Assembly: GCF_013283835.1 (NCBI RefSeq)
Contig: NZ_CP054052.1
Coordinates: 1,426,001-1,490,000 of the forward strand
From: Poseidonibacter lekithochrous
Lineage (GTDB): Bacteria > Campylobacterota > Campylobacteria > Campylobacterales > Arcobacteraceae
Direction: 5' to 3'
Length of the DNA: 64,000 bases
In this document: positions 42,696 to 50,323 of the stretch, piece by piece
Position numbering within the stretch: position 1 is the first letter of the stretch
Layout: each line of letters begins with the position of its first letter
The notes under the pieces: model-generated
Told to the model about the DNA's origin: nothing
The model's input: the letters and a program-made list of their open reading frames with translations, nothing else
The model's database searches: none
Made by a program: the position numbers and the translations under genes

Positions 42696-43877
42696 ATGTC
42701 ATTTTTAGAGAATCTAAAAGAGTTTTTTTCAGTAGCAAAAGAGACAAATTTTGATTTAGGACAAATCTATACACAAACACCAGATGGGGTTTATAGTGTA
42801 GTACTAGTATTAGCAGCTATTTTATTAATAGTAGTGTTTTTTATAAGAAGATCTGTAAAGATATCTTCAACAGTAAAACTTGTATCTCAGATTCAAAACG
42901 CAAAGAGTTTCGATGAGTATAATTCAGGGCTTAGTAAGCTAGCAGCTGAACTTCCTAAAAGAGGTAAAAAAGTTGCTGACAGTATTAATGTTCAAAAGAA
43001 TGATATTTTAAATAAAGAATTAGAATTATTAAAAGACTTTAATATTAAAGAGAAGATTGAAAAATATCAACAAATCTCTTCTCAATATGCACTTATTGCT
43101 AGTAATTCTAAGAAATATAGCATGGATGAGTTAACTTCATATTATGAAGAAACATCAAAAACTTTATTATCTCAAAATCTTGCAGCTGAAATAGAAGAAT
43201 ACTATACAAACTCATACTTTACTTTAGATGACGTTGAATTTGTTAATTCTATTGTTACATTTGCTAACTCACAAGAAAATACTGATGAAATTTTAAATCC
43301 TATGATTAGAGAAATAAACTCTTATAGTTATGCATTTAATTTAGATTTATTCAAATTTACAAAAGCATTAAGTAAAGATGAATCTAATCAAGTTTACACA
43401 AACTGTACAGAAAAATTAAGTGATGTTCTAAGCTCTAAAGAAGATAAAGTATCTGATGTAGTTTTATCTTACATGTTAGATAATGGATATGAAGAAGATG
43501 TATATGCTTATGTTTCAGGATTAGAAAATGCTATATATTTACAAGATATTTCAAATAACTTATTTGCTAAAAAAGATAATATTAATTTAGATTTAGCTTT
43601 TGTTGCAAATGAAACAAAAATTGATGTAGATTATGCATTCCATATTGATTCTTTAATTACTGATAATTGGAGAGATTTAGGATATATAAAACATATCATT
43701 GCATCACCAAGAGTTTTAGAAACTATAGGACATATTAGTTATAGAAATGTTCTAGAAAGAATTGAAAGACTTGAAACAGAAGAAGAAAACAATAAAGCAA
43801 TTGCAGAAGCTCTTGAAACAGCAAGAAGAGCTGAGAGTATTGCTAATGAAGCAAAAGCAATAGCAAGACAAAAATAA
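42696..43877 (+). CDS. Membrane-anchored helical protein of unknown function
   Basis: A 393-residue protein with one transmembrane helix (about 33-50, VVLVLAAILLIVVFFIRR) and a large helical cytoplasmic part. Heptad-like stretches occur at 78-130 and 345-393 (the tail LETARRAESIANEAKAIARQK is strongly coiled-coil and Ala-rich). No catalytic motif is seen. AAAGGAAA precedes the ATG. The gene is followed by a terminator hairpin and another short single-span gene. Likely a scaffold or membrane-associated factor, but this is a guess. Confidence 0.6.
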   Translation: MSFLENLKEFFSVAKETNFDLGQIYTQTPDGVYSVVLVLAAILLIVVFFIRRSVKISSTVKLVSQIQNAKSFDEYNSGLSKLAAELPKRGKKVADSINVQKNDILNKELELLKDFNIKEKIEKYQQISSQYALIASNSKKYSMDELTSYYEETSKTLLSQNLAAEIEEYYTNSYFTLDDVEFVNSIVTFANSQENTDEILNPMIREINSYSYAFNLDLFKFTKALSKDESNQVYTNCTEKLSDVLSSKEDKVSDVVLSYMLDNGYEEDVYAYVSGLENAIYLQDISNNLFAKKDNINLDLAFVANETKIDVDYAFHIDSLITDNWRDLGYIKHIIASPRVLETIGHISYRNVLERIERLETEEENNKAIAEALETARRAESIANEAKAIARQK

Positions 43878-43890
43878 ATACTTAAATATT

Positions 43891-43919
43891 AAAGATAAAA
43901 ACAAAAAGTTTTTATCTTT
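43891..43919 (+). terminator. Terminator after the helical membrane protein gene
   Basis: A 12-bp stem (43891-43902 with 43908-43919) with loop AAAAA and a T-rich right arm, 13 bases past the stop. It lies only 16 bases before the next start, so some readthrough is needed if the two genes are co-transcribed. Confidence 0.65.
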
Positions 43920-43934
43920 TGAAAGACTTATCAC

Positions 43935-44228
43935 ATGGAAATCTCAACACTACTTTTATTAATACTTATTCCTTTAGCAATATTTCTTATTATTAAACAA
44001 CAAAAAAAGACAAATATTAAGTCAGCAGTTGTTAAAAAAGAAGAAATAATTGAAGAATATAAAAGACAAATAAGAGAAGTTATCTCAAAAAATAAAAATG
44101 ACCAATCAGCCCTTCTTAGGGAAAAAACTATACTTTTAAAGAAAATTAACTACGAATTATCAATGAATTTGTTTTTTGATGAAAAAGAAAGCAAAAAAAT
44201 AATTTTAGAACTTCTAGAAATAAGCTAA
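43935..44228 (+). CDS. Small single-span membrane protein
   Basis: A 97-residue protein: N-terminal transmembrane helix (about 4-20, LLLLILIPLAIFLIIKQQ) followed by a basic, helical cytoplasmic part (SAVVKKEEIIEEYKRQIREVISKN, LLKKINYELSMNLFFDEKESKKIILELLEI). GAAAG lies before the ATG. It follows the larger helical membrane protein and may work with it, but no family is recognised. Confidence 0.6.
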   Translation: MEISTLLLLILIPLAIFLIIKQQKKTNIKSAVVKKEEIIEEYKRQIREVISKNKNDQSALLREKTILLKKINYELSMNLFFDEKESKKIILELLEIS

Positions 44229-44299
44229 TACTTTATATAATATGTTTATCTTTTATTAATGGTTTTATACTATTATTTAAAAAAAGTTAGAGGATTAAT

Positions 44300-44878
44300 A
44301 TGAAAACAAAATATTTATTTGCTAGCGCCTTAGCTGCGCTATTTTTATTTACAGGTTGTGATTCAAAAAGTGAAATCGATGAAAGCTTAATTGCTAGTTC
44401 TTCAAAGAATAAAAAAGTTGGAGGATCTTATGAATCAAAGAAATTTGTATTAGATAGTGTAAATGCAAATAGTATTGAAGTTAGTACAAAATTAAATGGT
44501 TTAGATTTTAAAGACTTCAAAGGTAAGAAAGTAGTTTTAGTTGATGTTTTTGCTACATGGTGTCCTCCTTGTATTGAGGGAATACCTGTTTTAAAAGGAC
44601 TAAAAGAAAAATATAAAGACCAATTTGAAATAGTTTCTGTTTTATTTGAAGAAGGTAAAACAAAAGAAGAAATTACTGCATTTGTAAAAAAACATGATAT
44701 TACTTACCCAGTTGCAATGGGTGATACAACTATGAAATTTATTAAAGATTTAGGTGATATTCAAAAAGTACCTGAATTATATCTATTTACAAAAGATGGA
44801 ACATTCTCTAAGAAATTTGTTGGAGAAACGGACAAGGAAACATTTGAAAGGTATATAGATAACGCTTTAACAAAATAA
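44300..44878 (+). CDS. TlpA-like thioredoxin lipoprotein
   Basis: A 192-residue lipoprotein with lipobox LFTGC (C20) and a thioredoxin/TlpA domain whose active site is FATWCPPCIEG (C88, C91), with cis-proline near VPELYLF. TlpA/ResA-type proteins reduce disulfides in the periplasm, for example on apocytochromes c; the window encodes at least two c-type haem proteins, which fits. AGAGGA precedes the ATG. The reductant partner (DsbD/CcdA) is not in the window. Confidence 0.88.
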   Translation: MKTKYLFASALAALFLFTGCDSKSEIDESLIASSSKNKKVGGSYESKKFVLDSVNANSIEVSTKLNGLDFKDFKGKKVVLVDVFATWCPPCIEGIPVLKGLKEKYKDQFEIVSVLFEEGKTKEEITAFVKKHDITYPVAMGDTTMKFIKDLGDIQKVPELYLFTKDGTFSKKFVGETDKETFERYIDNALTK

Positions 44879-44911
44879 TTAGTAATTCAAAATAACAAGG
44901 AAACATAGATT

Positions 44912-46027
44912 TTGAGATATGAAAATATGAGTTCATTTATTGTAATGGACATAGTTAGAGAAGCACAAAAGTATAATGATTCAATTCATTTTGAAATAGG
45001 TCAACCAGACCTTTGTCCAAGTCCTAAAGTAAAAGAAAAACTGCAAGAGGCTATTTGCCATAATAAATTTTCTTATACGGAATCAAAAGGATTAGAACAG
45101 CTTAGGGAAAAAATTGCTTTAAGTTATAAAGAAAACTATAACGTAGATATTAGTAAAGATCAAATAATAATGACTCCTGGTACTTCTGGAGCCTTTTTAA
45201 TTGCATATACTTTAACATTAAAGCATAAAGAGAGTTTAGGTTTATCTGATCCCTCATATCCTTGTTATAAAAACTTTGCAAATATGTTGGATATTAATCC
45301 ATGTTTTATGGATATAGATAAAAGTACAAACTATGAGTTAACTCCTAAGCATTTAGAAGGTAATGATATTCAAGCATTACAAATTTCATCTCCTTGTAAT
45401 CCAACAGGAAATGTATATGATAAAAAGAATTTAGAAGAGTTAATTAAATATTGTGATGATAATGATATTGCTTTTATCTCAGATGAGTTATATCATGGTT
45501 TGTCTTATGAAAAAGAAGCAAATACAGCTTTAGAATTTTCTGATAATGTATTTGTAATTAATGGTTTTTCAAAATATTATTGTATGCCAGGTATTAGACT
45601 AGGGTGGATTATTGTTCCTAAATCATTAAGTAGGGAAGCAGAGATTATTGCGCAGAATGTATTTATTTCTGCACCTACATTATCTCAATATGGAGCTTTA
45701 GAAGCTTTTGATGATGAATACTTAGAAGAAGTTAAATCAAAGTTTAAAGAGCGTAGAGACTATCTATATGCTGAATTAAATGAAATCTTTGATGTAGATG
45801 CAAAACCTGAAGGTGCTTTTTATATTTGGGCTAATGTTTCTAAATATACAGATGATAGTTTTGTTTTTGCTAAAGAGTTATTAGAAAATATTCATATTGC
45901 TACAACTCCAGGAGTTGATTTTGGATCTAATAAGACAAACCATTATCTACGGTTTGCCTATACACGAGATATTGAACATATGAGTGAAGGTATAACTCGA
46001 CTTAAAGAGTATTTGAAAACTAGATAG
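44912..46027 (+). CDS. PLP-dependent aminotransferase, class I/II
   Basis: A 371-residue fold-type I aminotransferase. Conserved points: FEIGQPDLCPSPKV at the N-terminus, MTPGTSGAFLIAYT, ISSPCNPTGNVYD, FISDELYHGLSYE, the PLP lysine in INGFSKYYCMPGIRLGW, and the substrate arginine in NHYLRFAY. Likely substrates are aspartate or aromatic/branched amino acids; not resolvable. Start is TTG at 44912, eight bases after AAGGAAA; a downstream ATG at 44927 would cut the MRYENMSSF segment. Its 3' end lies in a symmetric hairpin shared with the convergent gene. Confidence 0.88.
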   Translation: MRYENMSSFIVMDIVREAQKYNDSIHFEIGQPDLCPSPKVKEKLQEAICHNKFSYTESKGLEQLREKIALSYKENYNVDISKDQIIMTPGTSGAFLIAYTLTLKHKESLGLSDPSYPCYKNFANMLDINPCFMDIDKSTNYELTPKHLEGNDIQALQISSPCNPTGNVYDKKNLEELIKYCDDNDIAFISDELYHGLSYEKEANTALEFSDNVFVINGFSKYYCMPGIRLGWIIVPKSLSREAEIIAQNVFISAPTLSQYGALEAFDDEYLEEVKSKFKERRDYLYAELNEIFDVDAKPEGAFYIWANVSKYTDDSFVFAKELLENIHIATTPGVDFGSNKTNHYLRFAYTRDIEHMSEGITRLKEYLKTR

Positions 46028-46038
46028 TTTTCAAATAC
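46009..46038. terminator. Symmetric hairpin at the end of the aminotransferase gene
   Basis: A perfect 12-bp stem (46009-46020 with 46027-46038) and loop TAGATA contains the aminotransferase stop codon and stops one base before the end of the convergent gene. Arms are A/T-rich at their ends. Likely bidirectional. Confidence 0.6.
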
Positions 46039-46039
46039 A

Positions 46040-47065
46040 TCATACTATAAAATCAACACCAGTTATAAGTCCTGGTTGTCCATTCTCTTTTAGATAAAAA
46101 CTACTTTGTTTTAAGTGTGCAATTTTATCTTCAATAGATGTATGATAGTCAAAATTACTTTGTGCACTTGCTAAATAAATTGCTCCAACTCCAGCTTGAG
46201 CTAAAGTAATTAAATTATCTTCCCCATTTTCAGTTTTTTCCCAAATTCTTAGATTTTGAAAAATATTATCATTTTCGTCAATCCAATCATTATTGTCATT
46301 GTCAAACTCTTTTAGGTCTGCAAAACCATTCCCTGATTTGGTACCAAATAATTCACTTCCTGTATCAATTTTTCCATTAGCATTTTTATCTAAGGCTAAA
46401 AAACCTGAACCATCTTTTACTAGTGGAATTCGCTCAATTTCTCCATCATCATTTAAATCAAAAGAAAAACGTAAATCTGTACTAATATTATCAAAACTTT
46501 TTACATCACCTTTATAATTAATAATAAGAGGATCAATAAAGTTCTCACTTGATAAATCAATCTGTTCTTCATGTACTTCTCTAAATTCTTTAGAGAATGC
46601 AAAGGATACATTAAAATCAATATTTTTATTATCCTCAGTTCTAATTTTTGCTGTTGTATGGAATTCAATACTATTTTTTTGATAGTATTCAACTTTTCTA
46701 TTAACTGAAATACCCCATAGATTACTCATCTCTGACATATTATGTGCTAGTTCATCATTTGAGCTTTCTTGGTGTGTTTGTTCATCATTAGGAAGTAGTT
46801 TTATATCTTTTATATATATTCGTCCTAAAAGTTCTTCTAAGATACCTTTTTTTATTCTATCATCAAGTCCTAGTTCTGATTCCATACTATAGGCCATTCT
46901 GATTCTACTAAGTTCTATTCTTGAGGTAGTTTTAATTGGGACGTTATCTGGTTGATTTAAGGCTTTAAGTTCATTCATCCAAGAAGATGAAGTAATTGAA
47001 ACTTTTTGCTCACTTACATTACTGCTTTTCGTACTTAAATTTATACTTGAAGATTCTATTCTCAT
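46040..47065 (-). CDS. Calcium-binding-like repeat protein
   Basis: A 341-residue protein without a signal peptide. Residues 205-290 carry EF-hand or dockerin-like acidic loops: DLNDDGEIERI, DKNANGKIDTGSELFG and DNDNNDWIDENDNIF, plus the linking segment GNGFADLKEFD, a pattern known from large families of secreted or surface-related bacterial proteins. The first 150 residues are Ser-rich then helical. Calcium binding is likely; role unknown. AAAGGA precedes the ATG. Export could be by type I secretion, but no such transporter is here. Confidence 0.7.
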   Translation of the reverse strand: MRIESSSINLSTKSSNVSEQKVSITSSSWMNELKALNQPDNVPIKTTSRIELSRIRMAYSMESELGLDDRIKKGILEELLGRIYIKDIKLLPNDEQTHQESSNDELAHNMSEMSNLWGISVNRKVEYYQKNSIEFHTTAKIRTEDNKNIDFNVSFAFSKEFREVHEEQIDLSSENFIDPLIINYKGDVKSFDNISTDLRFSFDLNDDGEIERIPLVKDGSGFLALDKNANGKIDTGSELFGTKSGNGFADLKEFDNDNNDWIDENDNIFQNLRIWEKTENGEDNLITLAQAGVGAIYLASAQSNFDYHTSIEDKIAHLKQSSFYLKENGQPGLITGVDFIV

Positions 47066-47158
47066 TAAAAATCCTTTATATTAAACCATACTTAAAAATT
47101 ATATGATATTTAATATAAATAAGACTTAAAATAATTTAAAAATGAAAAATAAAATTAT

Positions 47159-47797
47159 TTATTTTATTTCTAATAACTCTTCTAGTTCTTCAAGTTTATT
47201 AATAGAATAGCTTGCTTTTGAAAAATCATGACTTACTGTAAATTCATTATAAACAATTGCACATTCTATTTGAGCATTATATGCAGAAGTAAGACCTCTT
47301 TGAGAATCTTCTACAATTATTGTTTCTGATTTTTTTGCATTAAATTTTTTGATACCTGCTAAATAAGGATCAGGGTAGGGTTTTGCTCTTTTATACTCTT
47401 CTACACATAGTGTAAAGTCCATATAATCTACTATACCTCTATTTTGATGTATAAGGTCAAAATCAACTCTTCTAGACGTTGTAATAATAGCCATTTTGTA
47501 TTTTTTTGAGAGTTTATCTAATACTTTTTTTACATTAGGGATTTCTATATCTTTAGTTTTTAAAAACTCTTGATAATAAATATCTCTTTTAAAACGTTGT
47601 TTATCCACAATTTCTTTTGAAAAACCAGCTTCAAATGCAACTTCCCAAGCAGTTCCACCTCTTGCCATAATTTCTAGGTAAGTAGGCAGATCTAATGTCA
47701 GATTTAATTCTTTTAATGCAATTTTATTGGCTTCGTAGTACCATTTTTCAGTTTCTACTAATACGCCATCGTTATCGAATAATATGTATTTTTTCAA
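47159..47797 (-). CDS. HAD-superfamily hydrolase (subfamily IA, phosphoglucomutase-like)
   Basis: A 212-residue HAD enzyme. The nucleophile motif is FDNDGVLVETE (D8, D10), motif II is AIITTSR, motif III lysine near EYKRAKPYPDPYLAG, and motif IV is IIVEDSQRGLTSA. The cap domain is helical. Members are sugar-phosphate phosphatases or beta-phosphoglucomutases. Start is TTG at 47797 without a clear ribosome-binding site, six bases after the stop of the upstream gene, so it is probably translated by coupling. Confidence 0.88.
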   Translation of the reverse strand: MKKYILFDNDGVLVETEKWYYEANKIALKELNLTLDLPTYLEIMARGGTAWEVAFEAGFSKEIVDKQRFKRDIYYQEFLKTKDIEIPNVKKVLDKLSKKYKMAIITTSRRVDFDLIHQNRGIVDYMDFTLCVEEYKRAKPYPDPYLAGIKKFNAKKSETIIVEDSQRGLTSAYNAQIECAIVYNEFTVSHDFSKASYSINKLEELEELLEIK

Positions 47798-47803
47798 ATT
47801 AAG

Positions 47804-48217
47804 TTAGTTTCTTGCTCTTTCAAATTTTTCGTATTCTTCATCATAAAATACACCTAATTGACAATGTGTCACTTTTAGATCTGAGTGTTTAATTGAAGCT
47901 CCAACTTTTTTAAGTGTACTTCCTTTTTCTTGTGCTAACTTCCATGCAATTTCACATTCAACTTTTTTGTTCTCTTGAGAACCTTTTGCTAATGTGTCAT
48001 AAATATCTTCATTCATTTGAGAAAATTGAAGTTTACCAAATACTCCAAGTTCACAATTTGTAATCTTGATATTCATACTTTTTGCAACTTGTGCCATATC
48101 TTTTGGTTTCATACCAATTAGTTTAGCAACTTTAAAAGCTTGGATACACGATAATTCACCATTCTTATCAAGATTTGTTAACACTAATTCTGTCTGTGTT
48201 GAGTCTAACTTAATCAT
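47804..48217 (-). CDS. Internal-repeat protein with paired CxLGVF motifs
   Basis: A 137-residue protein built of two copies of one unit of about 45 residues. Copy one runs from C24 through AFKVAKLIGMKPKDMAQVA to ITNCELGVFGK, copy two from VECEIAWKLAQEKGSTLKKVG to VTHCQLGVFYD. Each copy has a cysteine at its start and a T-N/H-C-E/Q-LGVF end, so four cysteines could bind a metal or cluster. The helical middle may be helix-turn-helix-like. No family was recognised. AAAGGA precedes the ATG, and the HAD gene follows in the same unit. Confidence 0.65.
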   Translation of the reverse strand: MIKLDSTQTELVLTNLDKNGELSCIQAFKVAKLIGMKPKDMAQVAKSMNIKITNCELGVFGKLQFSQMNEDIYDTLAKGSQENKKVECEIAWKLAQEKGSTLKKVGASIKHSDLKVTHCQLGVFYDEEYEKFERARN

Positions 48218-48380
48218 AAAAAAAAATAATCCTTTAAATTTTCGTAATTATAAAACAAAAAACTTATAATTACTTTATACTATAATTATAGATTATATCT
48301 ATAATTTACATATCATTATACATGAGCATTTATTATACAATTAATAAAATTAATATATAAGTAAACGAAAAAATTTGACA

Positions 48381-48496
48381 AAAAAAAAGAGAACGCTTTA
48401 GGGGGAAGCGTTCTCAAGCGATTTGTATATTATTATGTAGGAGAGTCAAGTTGAAAAACTTGAGTATCAAAATTAAGTCTTTTTACTTAATCGATA
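48381..48496 (-). ncRNA. Candidate small RNA with three hairpins and an intrinsic terminator
   Basis: On the minus strand a TATAAT box (complement of 48502-48507) is followed by about 115 bases with no ORF but three perfect stem-loops in succession: 48472-48491 (7 bp), 48446-48463 (7 bp) and 48389-48415 (10 bp, followed by eight T residues). The linker before the last hairpin reads CUCUCCUA on the RNA, complementary to AGGAGAG ribosome-binding sites, and the last loop is UCCCCCUA-like. The order of promoter, hairpins and terminator in an otherwise empty 420-base gap supports a small RNA. Start site is an estimate. Confidence 0.55.
48389..48415 (-). terminator. Strong intrinsic terminator with C-rich loop
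   Basis: Stem GAGAACGCTT/AAGCGTTCTC (10 bp, perfect), seven-base loop (CCCCCTA on the minus strand), then eight T residues on the minus strand. It is more than 220 bases from the nearest minus-strand gene, so it fits a separate transcript better than a distal terminator for the kinase gene at 48640. Confidence 0.8.
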
Positions 48497-48639
48497 CAGT
48501 AATTATAAACTATGAGTATTAACCTTTTATAAATAAATAGTTAACAATAGGTAAACAGGATATAAAGTGTCCTATTTAAATTATTCCCTAAATAGGGTAG
48601 TTATATTAATACTTACTAATTAATGTAAAATTGAAAATT

Positions 48640-50241
48640 TTAAATATTTATAGGAATTGATAGTTTAAAGGAAGCTCCATGAAAATCTTCATCAGTATTT
48701 TTACTACTTATATTCTCAACTTTGATATCACCTTTTAATTGTCTAGTTAGTAAACTTTGTACTATATATAAGCCTAAGCCTGTACCATGGAATTTATCTT
48801 TTGTTGTAAAGTATGGTTCAAAAATTCTATTGATTATATCTTGATGAATACCTTTTGCATTATCAGAAATTATTATAATACAATTAAATTCTTCTTTAAT
48901 AACATTTATAGATATTTCTGGCTCATGAATATTATTTTTAATAAATGCATCATTACAATTATTTATTAATACAAGTAATACACTAATTATTTCATTTTCA
49001 TAACTATTTAGTGTAATGTCATAGATATTATGATTGAATTTTATTCTTTTATCAATTTTTGAATCTAAGATATTTATTGCTTTTTCTATAGTAGATCTGA
49101 TTTCAAAAGAACGTTTTGCATTGTTTTTAATAAAATAGTTTTTAAATTTATCAATTGTTACTGATAAGTCTTTTGTTGTTTTTATTATTTTTTCTAGAGA
49201 TTTATCGTATTCTTCAATTTCGTTTTGACCAGAATTCATATTTATTCTTAATCCACTTGCAATTGTTGATATTAATGATAATGGTTGTCTCCAATGGTGA
49301 GAAATGTTTTCTAGCATATCTCCTAATGAGATTAACTTAGCTTGTTCTATTAATATTACTTCTTGTTCTTTTATAATTGCCTGCTCTTTTATTTTATTAA
49401 CGGCAATAGAAACTAAATGAGAAAATGATTCAATTAGTTCTAATTCAAAAGAATCAGGATGTTTAGATTTTTTATAATAAATTGCAAATGTTCCTAATAC
49501 TTCATTATTCTTTGAAAAGAAAGGTTGAGACCAACATGCATTTAAATCTAAAGGTTTAGTTAGATGAGTGAAACCTTTCCAAAAAGGATGAGTATTAATA
49601 TCTTCTACAATTACTCTTTTTTTCGTGTATGCTGCTGTTCCACATGAACCAATATTTGGTCCAATAATCAGTGATTTTACAGCTTTATTATAGTGTTCTG
49701 GTAAACTTGGTGCAAAACCTTTTTCAAATTGTTTTTTATTTTTATCTAATAGTAGAATTGAACAAATCATATTATTATTAATCTCTTCAGCTCTCTTAAT
49801 TAGAAAAAATAGAATTTCTTCTAAACTATCATCATTGATAATCTTTTCTAAAACTTTTTGATTAATTTTGTATAAGGTTTCATACTCTTTTTGTTTTGTA
49901 ATATCTTTAGCAATACCAAGAGTACCAATAACATTATTTTTCTCATCTATAATTACATCTTTTGTAGATTTAAAATATAAAGTTGTATTTGATTTTATTA
50001 ATGATTCAAAAAATACTAATTCTTTTTTTTCTTTTATTACAAGCTGATCATTAATGCTAAATGCTTTGGCATCTGATTCTTTGAATAAATCATAATCAGT
50101 TTTTCCTATGATTTCTTCTTTTGTAAGTGATATAAAATCGCAATATGCTTTATTACATAGAGTATATACTCCATTTAAGTCTTTGTGAAAAATTATATCT
50201 TCTAAAGAGTCTAATGTTTTGATTAAATTTATATTATTCAT
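48640..50241 (-). CDS. Cytoplasmic PAS-GAF histidine kinase
   Basis: A 533-residue kinase without membrane helices. PAS domain about 8-118 (DIIFHKDLNGVYTLCNKAYCDFI, GTLGIAKDITKQKEYE), GAF domain about 135-290 (IGSCGTAAYTKKRVIVEDINTHPFW, ACWSQPFFSKNNEVLGTFAIYY), H-box with H315 (ENISHHWRQPLS), and an ATPase domain with VLINNCNDAF, DNAKGI, FEPYFTTKD and GTGLGLYIVQ. The G1 box is DNAKGI rather than DNGGG, a mild change. Signal unknown. No ribosome-binding site is clear. No response regulator is adjacent on this strand. Confidence 0.88.
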   Translation of the reverse strand: MNNINLIKTLDSLEDIIFHKDLNGVYTLCNKAYCDFISLTKEEIIGKTDYDLFKESDAKAFSINDQLVIKEKKELVFFESLIKSNTTLYFKSTKDVIIDEKNNVIGTLGIAKDITKQKEYETLYKINQKVLEKIINDDSLEEILFFLIKRAEEINNNMICSILLLDKNKKQFEKGFAPSLPEHYNKAVKSLIIGPNIGSCGTAAYTKKRVIVEDINTHPFWKGFTHLTKPLDLNACWSQPFFSKNNEVLGTFAIYYKKSKHPDSFELELIESFSHLVSIAVNKIKEQAIIKEQEVILIEQAKLISLGDMLENISHHWRQPLSLISTIASGLRINMNSGQNEIEEYDKSLEKIIKTTKDLSVTIDKFKNYFIKNNAKRSFEIRSTIEKAINILDSKIDKRIKFNHNIYDITLNSYENEIISVLLVLINNCNDAFIKNNIHEPEISINVIKEEFNCIIIISDNAKGIHQDIINRIFEPYFTTKDKFHGTGLGLYIVQSLLTRQLKGDIKVENISSKNTDEDFHGASFKLSIPINI

Positions 50242-50323
50242 AATTAAAATGTAACATGTTTAATTTTTAATTATTCTTAATAAGTAATAATTAGTGACTA
50301 AATAGTAACAGGTGTAACTGTTA

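Larger units (their letters stand above)
48218..48639. other. 422-base intergenic region
   Basis: No protein gene is supported. It holds the candidate small RNA (48381-48496). Nearer the kinase gene a weak inverted repeat CCTATTTA/TAAATAGG at about 48572-48598 could be the kinase transcript end. The stretch 48230-48380 is simple AT-rich sequence and must contain the promoter of the leftward gene at 48217. Confidence 0.5.
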
